The notes beneath the pieces are model-generated. The model saw only the letters and a program-made list of their open reading frames with translations. It was not told where the DNA came from and did no database searches. Of a stretch of 64,000 nucleotides of DNA, positions 49,155 to 60,271 are shown piece by piece. Numbering within the stretch: the stretch's first letter is position 1; the number at the start of each line of letters is the position of its first letter. Made by a program: the position numbers and the translations under genes. Origin of the DNA: Phellopilus nigrolimitatus (Eukaryota > Basidiomycota > Agaricomycetes > Hymenochaetales > Hymenochaetaceae); contig JAJOHG010000007.1 of the NCBI GenBank assembly GCA_021029095.1, positions 124,001 through 188,000 on the forward strand. Direction: 5' to 3'.

Positions 49155-51763
49155 ATGGGCTATCAATGTCATCGGATGTCTCTCCTTGCGTTGTTTTTGA
49201 TTATTGGCTTGATAAATGCGGAATCTGTACATCCGATGCTCCAATCTGCTTCAGTCTGGGATGCGTTCAACAGGACTGTCGAAGGACGATTGATTAAAGG
49301 AGTTCCATGGGCTTTACCGTGTTTTCCTCGCTACGAAAGTGAGCCCAATGCTGTGGATGGTGCAATCTGTTCGTCTTTGCAAGCAGACTACACGTTGCCC
49401 GAATACCGAGTATCTTCCTTCGGAGCGTACATGCAGGTGAGATCAAAAATGCAGCTTGTGGGTTCTAGAAAATTGCTGACAATTTCCACCGGGGCCAGCC
49501 GCAATGGGAGACATGCCAGGAATCTCATCAGCAATGTTTACTAGACTCGTCTAATCCTGCTGATCCTGCTGCTTTCGAAAACTCTACTTGTTCTCAAGGA
49601 AGTATCCCACCTTACTATGTACGTAGTCCACCATACCTCTCGTGGAAAAATGCTTGTCTCATTTTTGCCTAGGTCGATGTCCGAAATGCTAGTGATGTAC
49701 AGTCAGCGTTTGCATTTGCAAAGCGCACTGGAATTTCTCTATCGATTAAGAATTCTGGCCACGATTACAAAGGACGCTCTAGTGGGCGAAATACGCTCGG
49801 ACTCTGGGTCAGTCCAATCCTGTCCTAGGTGGCCACAGTTTTACAGCGGCATACCATCTTATACTCGCGATCAGGTCCACAATCTAGACTCCGTAAGTCA
49901 TCAATATACCTACAAAATGATTAATGCTTATTCAAGGTCGCTTCGATTAGATAACTTCTGACGCTCGCTTCGTACCCGAAGGTTGTGATGCCAATTCATC
50001 ATTCAGTACTATAACGACAGGAGTAAGTCACGAATTCAGGTGGCATGAAAGGGGAAACTTAACACTGTCCCCTGACTCCTTGTCAGACAGGGGCACTTTG
50101 GGCGGACGTTTATAAGTACGCGGAAGAGAAGAACATAACAGTGATAGGCGGATATAGCCAAACAATCGCAGCAGGCGGTGGGTGGCTTATGGTTAGTTTA
50201 ATTTCAGTAGATTTATCACACGTATGGCTTGAAGCACCGCAGCTGAAAGTTCTATTTAGGGAGGAGGACACAGTGATTTATCCCCAGTATATGGGCTAGG
50301 TGTTGACCGTGTTCTTCAAATCAAGCTTGTTACACCTGATGGCGAAGTCCGCGTAGCCAATGCGTGCCAAGACTCTGGACTCTTCTGGGCACTTAGAGGT
50401 GGAGGCGGGAGCACATTTGGAGTCGTCCTTGAGGTTACTTACAAAGTGGAAAAGCGAGTCGCACTTCAAGTGTAAGTTGTTCATTTTACTGACATCGAGT
50501 CTATTCATTGATGCAGAAATTACAGCGCGAAGCTGTCCTTCAACGGAACATCCGAAAACTTGCCTCAATTCTACGGCACACTTGTAAATAGCTCACTAAA
50601 CTGGGGAAATGTTGGATGGGGAGGGCATGTTTCTGTGAGTTTATACGTTCCCTTCATTTGTCTCTTTCTCATGCGTTTGATGTCTTCAGTTGACCACGAT
50701 GATTTATGTTAATCCGTTGCTTTCTTTATCCGAAGCGGAAGCATCGATGAGGCCAATGTCCGACTGGATCCTTTCACAAAACGGTTCAGTCGTTATAGAG
50801 AGCTTACCTTCATGGTATACATTTTTCCAGAAATATGTTCTTTCGGCGGAAGCAGTAAGGAGAACAATTCTTCCGATCATTGTGCTTTATCAACTTATGT
50901 CTGGTGACTTACTACCATGTCTGAAGCCTGTCGGTATTCCGCTGATCCTCACCACGCGGCTCATACCAAAATCATTGTTCGAGACGGATGAGGGCCGAAC
51001 TGTGCTCACGAACGTTCTAATTGACATGATACCAATCGCCTTGCCATACATACCAGTCGTTCCACCGGTCTTATTCAAGGCCACAGAAGGAGCGACGTCT
51101 ATTACGCCTGCATGGAGGAACGCTCTTTGGCATGTGTGTCTCATCATTTTTCTCTAGTTTATTATCTCGCTAAATTTCCCTTCAAGCTCGCTGCTCATGC
51201 AACATGGCAATTCAATACTTCCGTCCCAGATATTTTGGACAAGTATGCCCTTGTGCATAATGTCACCGAAATCCTTCGCGAAATTGCTCCAGACTCGGGA
51301 GCTTATTTTGTACGTGCTGAGCTTCTTTTCTATCTTTTGTTTTCGCGGCAGCAGCATTGAATGCTTTGTGTCACATAACTCATAGAACGAAGGGGACGTT
51401 TACGAGCCCGACCACGAGAGTAAGCGTAGAAAAGAAATTATCCTTAATCGGGTTTTCTGACCTCGTCCAACACAGAGTCATACTGGGGCCCCAATTACCC
51501 TCGCCTTTTGCAATTGAAGAACAAATAGTTCGTGACACTATCCCAGCAAATCAAGCATTTACCCGCTGACTACTGTGTACCCTTCTGCAGCGATCCGTTC
51601 CATTTGCTTGATTGTTGGCAGTGTGGTGAGTAGCTTTTTACCACAATCAATCAGATCGGCTAAAAAATATTGTTAATCCATTCAGTGGGATGGAAAGGTG
51701 CTGCAGATGCCCGCTATTCCTGTTATCTTCCTGAACCAACGTCAAGTGGATGAAGAAAGCCTA
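49155..51763 (+). CDS. Secreted FAD-linked oxidoreductase (BBE/FAD_binding_4 family)
   Basis: A signal peptide ([15 protein letters not shown] after the ATG at 49155) is followed by an FAD-binding type-4 domain. Motifs include [20 protein letters not shown] (about 49665), the flavin-attachment motif [13 protein letters not shown] (about 49755), [40 protein letters not shown] (about 50140), [20 protein letters not shown], and [20 protein letters not shown] (about 50365). The C-terminal berberine-bridge-enzyme element is present: [32 protein letters not shown] (51480-51690). At least nine introns are inferred and the stop is TGA at 51761-51763. The first Cys of a 6-S-cysteinyl link is not evident, so attachment may be through His only. 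Substrate is unknown; relatives oxidise carbohydrates or alkaloid-like compounds. Confidence 0.88.
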
Positions 51764-52459
51764 GCATGTGTAGCGTGCACTGTTACATGACGCCTGTTGT
51801 TCATTTGCTTACAAGCTCGAGCTCATTCCCATTTGAATTCTGCAATGCAATTTCGCTCGGACTTTCATGTATTTCATATATCTGACGTCCGAAACGTACA
51901 AGGGGGTCTTCAATGCAAGCTAACTGCTGAAGTACACATCAGAAGTTACATTCTGAAGGCTCCAATATTTGTCGAGCAAAGCCTCGTACAGTCGGCGGAA
52001 ACAGATTCAGGCCTTTCGTGCCTTACTCGCCTACGGAAAGCGCAAAAAAAATCAGCCCTTTCATACGCCAGTACCAGCTTCATTTTTCACGTAGTCAGTG
52101 GCAAAAGAGTGCTCATTTGAAAATAAAGATATGTTCAATTCATTCCTAGTCCAAACTTGATGACCGCGTCGGCACAGGAAGATGCTTGGATGATGATGAA
52201 TGCGTCGTCGCAGCGGGTGTGCGGACAAACGTTGAGTGAAAACAGAATAAAAATAAACCAATCCATCGCGCTACGCAGGGAAATGCATAGAGAAAAAAAA
52301 AAGACAGGCGGAAACATCTGGAGATGATGTTGCAACCCCCCGAAAGTATGTACAAAGCTCAATGCAAAGGTAATTTTCCTTTGAGAAAGCAGGATGAGAA
52401 AAGAGAAACTGACAATCAGAAATCTCAAAGCATATCGACCATGAGACGAGCCACCCTCA
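51764..52459. other. Convergent intergenic region, no supported gene
   Basis: Open frames at 51797-52120 (+) and 52135-52428 (-) show no domain. A purine run near 52290 is low complexity. Nothing else is seen. Confidence 0.45.
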
Positions 52460-52870
52460 TCAGTCCTGCGTAAATACTACCCCGTCAACCAGCATTGTTT
52501 CATGCCTACGGAGCGTCCTGACCGCAGGCGGAGCGGTGTTGATGGCGTTGAGCTGCTCCGCCGTCATGTTGGAGGTCTTCACGACAGCGTTCGCCTGCAC
52601 AGGTGCCGGTGTCATGTCAGTGAGGCAGATTATTTGGGCGCGGGCGCGATCTTCCGCCGTTTTGTCGGAGCCGGCGACTCCGCATCGTCGTTGTCGTCGT
52701 CTGCGTCGTTTAACTTCAGAGGTTATAAGTTGCAAAGTTCGAGTCCTACGGCCATGAAGGACATGCCGAAGGAAGAGTACGGATATATTGAATTTCTGGC
52801 AGAATGTCAGGGACTGCACCATGTTCGCAGGGGATAGACGAACAAAGTATAAAATCTTACCATGAAGCAA
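52460..52870 (-). CDS. Hypothetical protein, doubtful
   Basis: A 136-codon frame has a basic run (VKRRRRRQRRCG) and a C-terminal piece (TAEQLNAINTAPPAVRTLRR, ending GVVFTQD). In another minus-strand frame the same DNA encodes an acidic stretch and a nuclear-signal-like string (NDADDDNDDAESPAPTKRRK), suggesting that two exons with a frame change may overlap here. I do not recognise a family. It could be the C-terminus of a small nuclear protein or chance. Confidence 0.3.
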   Translation of the reverse strand: MLHGKILYFVRLSPANMVQSLTFCQKFNISVLFLRHVLHGRRTRTLQLITSEVKRRRRRQRRCGVAGSDKTAEDRARAQIICLTDMTPAPVQANAVVKTSNMTAEQLNAINTAPPAVRTLRRHETMLVDGVVFTQD

Positions 52871-52935
52871 AAGCAGATGAACAATGGGAAGAATTTCACT
52901 GACGTACTATATATACATTGTTTGACGTGAATGAT

Positions 52936-53786
52936 TTATTCTGGCATATGCTCCACAGCTTCCGTGAACGACGAGTCATCCAGGCTGGGTATACGACGCG
53001 TAGGCTCGAGCATGTTGTCCATGATAAATCGGCCGTCTGATAGGATTGTAACCGCAGTCAGTATATCCTAAAACAAAATTCCACAACATACTCACTAGGC
53101 TTGTCGTTCTCCTCGGCTCTCCATATGGCCTCTTCCAGATCCTTCGCAACCCCCGTGATAACATGCCTCTTCACCAGCCGCCGTGACGCTTCCTCGATGC
53201 CGATATCAATGAACCAGCGCTCGTCCAACATTTCGCCCACCGCACGCCATGGGTCTATCGACAGGAACGTGTACAACCCCTCGATTACGACGAGGCGGTG
53301 GTGTGGGCTGACAGACACTGCGTCGGGTTCTGGGTCCTTCCGCGCGTGATCGAACGAGGGCGCCGCGATCACACGATCTGCCACGACTGGGGCGCGCAGT
53401 GCAGAAACGAAGGCAGCGTACCCCGCACCGTCAAACGTCCAATGTGCGCCGCGGCGATCGTGCGCTAGCTTCGGGTCGGGGAATGCATTGAGCTGCGCGC
53501 GCGTAAGGTGCCAGCCGTCAAGTCCAACTAGGATCGCTTCCGACCTGAACGCCTGCGGTTGATAATTTTGAACTTTCAGAAGCTCGTTGCAGTGTTCGAC
53601 AATGAGCTTCACGAGCGTCGATTTCCCGCTGGCGGGGATGCCAGAGATGCCCACGAGCAAGCGCGAGGTAACATTGATTCTTGAATGGGTTGCAGTTCAG
53701 GATTGCACAAGGACAGAGAGCCGGCAGCCTCACTCTCTCAGCCTATCGACCAAATATTCTGAAAGTTCCCGAACTGTCTTTTCCAT
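52936..53786 (-). CDS. YFH7: YFH7/uridine-kinase-like P-loop NTPase
   Basis: This is a P-loop kinase of the phosphoribulokinase/uridine kinase superfamily, resembling yeast Yfh7. The start at 53786 gives MEKTVRELSEYLVDRLRE. This splices by GTGAGG..CAAG to INVTSRLLVGISGIPASGKS, with the Walker A GxPxSGKST (about 53640). Further motifs are ILVGLDGWHLTRAQLNAFPD (Asp-containing Walker B region, about 53520), RRGAHWTFDGAGY, PSFDHARKDP, LVVIEGLYTFL (about 53280) and ERWFIDIGIEEASRRLVKRH. A second intron (about 53050-53090) leads to NGRFIMDNMLEPTRRIPSLD and the C-terminal EAVEHMPE, TAA at 52936. It is intact. The substrate is not known. Confidence 0.87.
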
Positions 53787-54054
53787 TGTTCGTTGCGCGC
53801 GTACGAATTTGCCCAAAGCCTGCAGTTGGGAGTCTTCGAGTCGAAAGCGATAGCAAATTATACGAAAGACATCACGTGTTGCGGTAGCGAAATCGGCAAC
53901 CGTCGATATCGCATACGCATTCTCACATCTCGACTACAGACTTCTGTGAACTCGAAAGTGTAAGAAATTTATTTCTCTTTGCATATGATTTTAAGTTCCA
54001 ATTACATGTAGAAAGGCCAGAACTGATACAACCGTGGGCCAACGCACTGCTCTA

Positions 54055-55107
54055 TCACATTTTTAGAGAACCTTTTGCGGCAGCAAATATGTCTCGAAGG
54101 ATAAAGGTGGCCAACAACCCAACTACCACTCCATACAACAGCTTGATATTTCCTTCAGCGGATATGTTCTTTTCTGGAGTGCAAGTCAAGGTTGGACTCT
54201 GTACATGGATAGATTTGCTCTTCTGAGGGCGAAAGGCGCCTTCGATAGGACCTGGCATGACCCCGATGAGAGGAACGCGCGTGTCCGGGGCAGATTCGAG
54301 CCCAGGGAGTCCATCGATGCTGGCTTTGTTCTCCGCCCTCCAGTAGCCTCTCAAGCCACTCTCGCACAGGACGCCGTTCTCTTGATTTTGGGATTGAAAC
54401 ATGTTGTCTTTCTTCTCAAGTTGGCCCGACCAAGTGAGGAGCGACGTCCGATGTCCAACGAAACTGTAAACTGGAACACCGAATCCACAGGTCTGCGGGA
54501 AAGATAGGCATTGAAGCTCAAGTAGGGATGAGTTTAAATTGGAAGAAGAACGTACAGTCCCGACTCTATGCACGTCCACAACGATGACTGCTCGAGACCC
54601 GGGCAATCTTTTCGAGGCATGGATGCGAGCGTCGTACTCGGCGGTTCCAAATTCGTGGACAAAACCTGGAACAAGTCAGCAAAAAATACGGTCATGAGCG
54701 GCCTTGATGTTGCATACCTCTTCCGTACAACCTCAGTATTTCTGGCGCACCTTCTAAAGCGTTGAACATAACCGTTATTCTCCCGTTCTCGCGGATGTGC
54801 GCGATAGTTTCACATCCTATTTTTGACTTTTTAGTACCATGAATAATGGTCACAAACTACTTACCAGTCCCACTCAGATCCTCATACCAAACTGAATATA
54901 GGTGGTCAGAGCGGTTAATTGTTGTTGATATAAAGAATAGTACTTACCCTTGTTGGGTCCTTCCACATGAAATGTGCCCCTCAGACCTTTGGGAGAAAGG
55001 TTGACATGTCCGTCTCCGGAAAGCGGGGCTGTGGCTACCCAGAAAACCTCCTGCTTTTTCATCCAATGGATGATTTTATCAGGTATGTGGTCGTATGTTT
55101 TTCCCAT
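54055..55107 (-). CDS. PPOX-like flavin-fold protein with C-terminal membrane anchor, copy A
   Basis: The N-terminus (MGKTYDHIPDKIIHWMKKQE, 55107) leads into the FMN-binding split-barrel pattern FWVATAPLSGDGHVNLSPKG then LRGTFHVEGPNKG. Later exons encode CETIAHIRENGRITVMFNAL (about 54790), EFGTAEYDARIHASKRLPGS (about 54640), AVIVVDVHRVGT, CGFGVPVYSFVGHRTSLLTW (about 54480), ESGLRGYWRAENKASIDGLP (about 54350) and a hydrophobic C-terminus IKLLYGVVVGLLATFILRDI. The family oxidises pyridoxamine 5'-phosphate or binds flavins and F420-like cofactors, but this fungal subgroup has no assigned reaction. The predicted tail anchor is unusual for the fold. Introns have normal ends and no lesion is seen. 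It is the most diverged of the three copies. Confidence 0.82.
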
Positions 55108-56153
55108 AGTATAGCCGTAAGTAGTTCTGAGCTTTGACAAGCAATGCGAGATGGTAGTGGTCTGAAAGCAAGAGACACAGTCGGGAGTATCGGGCATGAG
55201 TCAGTACTTATTGATTTGATTGTATGCACCATATCGAAGCCGCATGCCTTAAACACGAATTCTTTCCGACGACCTTCAAGGTTTCAATAATTGTGTCGGA
55301 ATCATGACGGCTTCCTAATTTGGACTTTGTGGCTGTTGGAAACGCCACCGAAGCCCCCATTTAGGAAGCCGTCATGATTTCGACAAGAGCAGGCCCTATA
55401 CTTTGAAATACAAGATCTAATGTTCAGTCTGTAGTTATAAGAAATATTTCACCTGTATGTGCACAGTACAGTAGTGACTGCCTCGGAAGGTATGCGTTTA
55501 CGGTTAGTATCCTTGATAATCTTGTCCGCGGACTCGCGAAAGGAATCCGAACGGTGACGAGAGTTTTCTACAAGAGCGAATATATCGTGACGCGGAAGAT
55601 GACAATGCTTTCGCAATAAGCAAAGTTGTTCCGATAGATATCTGCATTTTTGGACGAGGTTTTTTTCCCGAAAGTCATTCTAAAAAGATATTAGCTGGAT
55701 TCTTTCGGGGAAGCTTCATAACTCCGGGGAACGTGAGAGTTTAGAAGACCTTGTCCAAGGCGCATGTTTTCTCCTACTTCTCATTCTGTACGTCTTACTA
55801 AAATACTCTTCGTGGAAGGGTTGGAATATGGGTTAGCAGCTATTAGCAGGAATGTGTAGAGGTTTTGCGAAAAGGGGGAAAAGGTTTTTGAACGTACTAC
55901 GCCAGCTTTGTGGAACTCACCACGTTGTTTTAGATGCGCTCATACTCAAGGATTCTGTACTAGTGTGCGGTGCTTGTGCGGACGGCCAAAATTTCCCGTC
56001 CAATGTCCATCCGCATAAAACCAGCGGAAGCTAGCCACGAGCTTAAGCACGCAGGTGCAAACATCCGAACTCAGAAATGCAAGAAGACCAGTGATTTCAA
56101 ATTCCAATACATATAGAGGCCGAAACAAACATTGGACCAGAAATCCTGCACCA
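55108..56153. other. Spacer between PPOX copies A and B
   Basis: About 1 kb without a supported gene. The part next to 55107 is the copy A promoter, with a block conserved in front of all three copies. The region contains a hairpin repeat at 55295-55384. The rest is AT-rich and non-coding on both strands. Confidence 0.5.
55295..55384. repeat. Imperfect inverted repeat (hairpin), 25-bp arms
   Basis: The left arm (GTCGGAATCATGACGGCTTC, continuing to 55319) pairs with the right arm at 55360-55384, with about two mismatches. The loop is about 40 bp. It may be a short MITE relic or a transcribed hairpin. The ends carry no clear target duplication. Confidence 0.7.
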
Positions 56154-57214
56154 TTACAGCTTTAGTAGACCTTTAACAAAAGAAAATAGATCATGGAAGA
56201 CAAAGGAGGCCATGAAACCTACAACCAACCCATACAGCAGTTTGAAGTTTCCGTTAGCAAACATATCCTTCTCTGAAGTACTAGCCAAGCTTAAACTTTG
56301 GTCGTGAGCGTGACTGCTCTTCGCAGGACGGCTACGGAAGGCGCCTTCAGGACCTGGCATGACCCCGACGAAAGGGGTGTGTGTATCCAGGGCAGACCCA
56401 AGCCCAGGAAGTCCGTCGATGCTGGCGCTGTTCTCCGCCCTCCAGTAGCCTCTCAAGCCACTCTCGCACAGAGCGCCGTCCTCGTGAGACTGGGACTCGA
56501 AGACGTTATCTTTATTCTCGTATTGGATCGACATGTTGAGAAGTGTTGTGCGGTGTCCGACAAAATCGTACACCGGAACGCCGAATCCACAGGACTGCGA
56601 GCAAAGACAGGCATTAAAGTCTGCGCATACAGATGCGATCCAAAGAAGAAAAAACGTACAGTTCCAACTCTGTGCACGTCCACGACGATGACTGATCGAG
56701 ATCCGGGCATTCGCTTTGAGGCAGGGACACGGGCATCATACTCAACGGTTCCAAATTCATGGACGACACCTGCAAAACTCAGTGACAAAAAAGGTCAGAT
56801 GTGGCTTTGATATAACTTTACCTGTGCCGTGAAGCCTGACAATCTCAGGTGCACCCTTCAAAGCATTGAATAGAATAGTTATTCTCCCGTTCTCGCGAAT
56901 GTGTGCGATAGTTTCACACCCTATTCCATACCTCTCAATGCGGAAGTATAAACAATAATCAAAACACCCACCCGACCCGGTCATGTCGTTATACCAAACT
57001 GAATATAGACAATCAGAGTGGTTCATTATTCTTGACATGAAAATTAGTACTCGCCTTTGTTGGGTCCTTCCACATAGAACGACCCCCTCAGGCCTTTGGG
57101 AGAAATATTGATATGTCCGTTTGCAGAAAGCGGGGCTGTGGCTACCCAGAAAACCTCCTGTTCTCTTATCCACTTGATGCTCTTCTCCGGTATGTGGTCG
57201 TATGTTTTCCCCAT
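56154..57214 (-). CDS. PPOX-like flavin-fold protein with C-terminal membrane anchor, copy B
   Basis: This has the same exon layout as copies A and C. The N-terminus from 57214 is followed by FWVATAPLSANGHINISPKG (about 57110). Then come CETIAHIRENGRITILFNAL (about 56890), EFGTVEYDARVPASKRMPGS (about 56740), VIVVDVHRVGT, CGFGVPVYDFVGHRTTLLNM (about 56570), ESGLRGYWRAENSASIDGLP (about 56440) and the anchor FKLLYGLVVGFMASFVFHDL. The stop is TAA at 56154. It is closest to copy C, with which it forms a head-to-head pair. Their 5' regions are mirror images for about 70 bp upstream of the ATGs. Confidence 0.84.
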
Positions 57215-57757
57215 AGTATAGCTGTCAGTAAAACTGTGTTTTTGAAAGAAAGACGGGATGGTAGTAGTGCGGAAGCAAAAAAGCGATCAGTCTGGAGTGC
57301 TCCTCGGCGTCGTTACTGGGTATATGCGCCTTCCACTTTTAGACAGAATAACAAACGCGCGCACATGATTAGCACAAACACAAATGGTCTTTCGGACGAC
57401 CATGCCTTTACATATAAATCCTACGCTCAGTATACATACAGTGCACACATATGTTTCACCACTTGAATGAAAGTGACTCTTTAGCCTAGATTTAACACGG
57501 ATTGGCGTAAAGCACGCTAAAATGGCACTTTATCAGTCTTATTTGTAATCCGGCTCTACTTAGTGGCGTCTCTTATCACATTGGCTGGCCGCCAAGAACA
57601 TTATAGAGATTAGAGCCTATAAATATTCATACGTGCGCAATACATTCATGATGTAATAATACCGGTGGTACTTCAGACCACGTGCCTTTTGCTTCCACAG
57701 TCATACTATCATCCCGTCTTTCTCTCCAAAAAACACAGTTCTGTAGACAGTTATACT
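57215..57757. promoter_or_regulatory. Divergent promoter of PPOX copies B and C, inverted arms
   Basis: Bases just before the two ATGs share an inverted block, including ATCCCGTCTTTCT, CACAGTT and CTATACTATGG (57215-57280 and 57690-57757). A diverged version also precedes copy A. The conserved block in all three copies suggests shared 5' UTR or promoter elements. The central part is unique and AT-rich. Confidence 0.6.
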
Positions 57758-58814
57758 ATGGGGAAAACATACGATCACATACCAGACAAGAGTATCCAGT
57801 GGATAAAAAAGCAGGAGGTTTTCTGGGTAGCCACAGCCCCGCTTTCTGCTAACGGACATATCAATATTTCTCCCAAAGGCCTGAGAGGGTCGTTCTATGT
57901 GGAAGGACCCAACAAAGGCGAGTACCTATCGTTATATAAAAAAGATGGAATACCTTGATCACCGATATTCAGTCTGGTATAACGACTTGACCGGATCGGG
58001 TGAGTGTCTTGATCATTGCTTATGCACCAATATTCAGAGGTGTGAAACAGGGTGCGAAACTATCGCGCACATACGCGAGAACGGGAGAATAACAATTCTA
58101 TTCCATGCTTTGGAGGGAGCGCCCGAGATACTCAGGCTTCACGGCACAGGTAGTGCGATTAAAAAGCCATGTTCGACCTCGTTTTTGCTGATTTGTTGCA
58201 GGTGTCGTCCATGAATTCGGCAGCGCTGAGTACGACGCGCGTGTCCCTGCGTCGAAGAGAATGCCCGGATCTCGATCAGTCATCGTCGTAGACGTACATA
58301 GAGTCGGAACCGTATGCTCCTTCTCTGGATTACGTCTGTATTTACGGATTTCAATGCCTATCTTTCCCCGCAGTCCTGTGGATTCGGCGTCCCGGTCTAC
58401 AATTTCGTTGGACATCGGACATCGCTCCTCGCTTGGTCGGGCCAGCTCGAGAAGAAAGACAACACCTTCGAATCCCAATCTCACGGGGACGATGCCCTGT
58501 ACCAGAGCGGCTTGAGAGGCTACTGGAGGTCGGCGAACAAAACCAGCATCGACGGACTTCCTGGGCTCGAATCGGCTCCGGAGACGCGCGTCCCTTTCGT
58601 CGGGGACATGCCGGGCCCTGAAGGCGCCTTCCGTGGCGTTCCTTCGAAGAGCGGTGTCGCTCGCGATCAGAATCTAGGCTTGACTAACACTTCCGAGAAG
58701 AACATATACGCTGACGGAAACATAAAACTGGTGTATGGGTTGGTTGTTGGGTTCATGGCCTCTTTTGTCTTCCGTGATATATTTTCTTTCGCTAAGGGTC
58801 CGTTAAAACTGTAA
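57758..58814 (+). CDS. PPOX-like flavin-fold protein with C-terminal membrane anchor, copy C
   Basis: The plus-strand copy starts MGKTYDHIPDKSIQWIKKQE at 57758. It continues FWVATAPLSANGHINISPKG, GSFYVEGPNKG, VWYNDLTGSG (about 57975), CETIAHIRENGRITILFHAL (about 58060), EFGSAEYDARVPASKRMPGS (about 58210), VIVVDVHRVGT, CGFGVPVYNFVGHRTSLLAW (about 58380), QSGLRGYWRSANKTSIDGLP and the tail IKLVYGLVVGFMASFVFRDI, with the stop at 58812-58814. Introns occur at the same places as in copies A and B, so the copies arose by DNA-level duplication. No lesion is seen. The reaction is unassigned; a flavin-dependent oxidase or a split-barrel binding protein are both possible. Confidence 0.84.
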
Positions 58815-60271
58815 TGGCGCAGGATCTCTTGTTCAATTTGGCCTTCGATTGTTTCGAGCCGGCCTTTTACATGTATTTGGAATTTAAAGTTATCTTCACG
58901 GAATAACAGGCTTCTCGCACTTTCGAGTTCGGACATCTGTAGTTTGGCAGCGACACTAGGGGATTCCTTCGTGCATCTCGCTCGCGCTATTCTATCCGAT
59001 TGGCGGGCCGAACATGTTGCTGAAGATGGTAGAATAACGTGCCAGCAGCGACTTGTGCATGCATTGCTGTGAGATTTCTCAGACAAGTATCACTGAAATC
59101 ACCTGGATTTTTTTGCGATAGCGAGTTGTATGCGCCTTCCACTTTAAGTTTTAGACGTAATCAAAGACGTGCGCACGTGCCTGGTACTTCCGACGAATTT
59201 CCACGCGACGATACGTGTACAATCATCGCTCTCGTTCGTCTTCGCCCTCCAGGTCTTTTTGGACCTCGCTGGCTTTCTTGTTGGACTTGCACTGCGATTA
59301 TCTGTCCTTGCTCTTTCTCTTTGTCGATAAGACACGGCTGGATAGTCGAATCCATGCCGAGCTTTGGCTTGCGGGTATGGGTTTTCACCAGGTGAGTACG
59401 CTATGCGTACGCCTCCCGAAGTGTCACCCATACCTTTAAATCGGATTGGCTGAGACCGAGAGTTTTATACTCCTTGATCTCCGTGTCCAAGGCAGCATGA
59501 AAGCGATGTCCCTTTTTCGAAGGCCCTAAACTGCGTGCTGCAGGTAAGTGCGGTACGTACCATTCCAGCATCTACATTTCATCCGTGTCTGCTCTAGGGA
59601 TGTGGTCACCGCTTACTGTAAAAGAGGTGTTTTGACGATTTGGGCACCCATCCAGAGCAAAGGCTGGAAACTCGTAATTAACGATGGTTAACCTACCGAC
59701 TTCTGAGGCACGTGACTTGAAAAGAAAGAGGGGGGGGGGGGGGGAAGAAAAGACGGGCGTGCATACGCAAGCTAGCATCAAGCATATCGTGTTGACCAGA
59801 GCGCAATTGCAACATGCTAGACAGAGCAGGAACAAGAACAGGAGCGGGGGCTAGGAGAGACGATACTGAACCGGCGGATGCCTGCTATCAACCACATCTA
59901 TAAATCCGCTCAAGACACCGTGTCAGACGATACTCAGGAGACGACGTCGTTCGGTTCTGTCTTTTGGCCCCCTAACAAGAGCTGGATATAGAAGTATATC
60001 TTTTCACGTGCGTATAGACTCTTCCCCGTGTTGAGTGGGCGTCGATCATACGCTGATCACTTGTTATTGAATTGTAGGTCCGTGTACATCACCAAGTTGC
60101 TCTTTCCAACTTTTTTCTATCCGTCTCTCGGCCTTTCATCAGCTATTTTTTTTCTTATTCTATGAGTAATGTTATGCCCACCTGGGTGTGTATATTATCA
60201 AGGAAAGCGAGATCTTAATCTCAATGAAGGCAGGAAGATAGCATTATACTTTATAGAAGATTTCAGCAAAA
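58815..60271. other. 1.46-kb intergenic region, no supported gene
   Basis: Short open frames at about 59039-59440 overlap on both strands and lack a domain. The only notable element is a poly(G) run. Nothing connects this sequence to the kinase fragment downstream. Confidence 0.45.
59730..59744. repeat. Poly(G) run, 15 bases
   Basis: Fifteen consecutive G residues in a purine-rich stretch. Such runs are prone to length errors in sequencing and to slippage in vivo. The exact length should not be trusted. Confidence 0.9.

Noticed and set aside
58667..59086. 139-codon minus-strand frame
   Set aside because: Half of it is antisense to the 3' end of PPOX copy C, and the rest has no domain.
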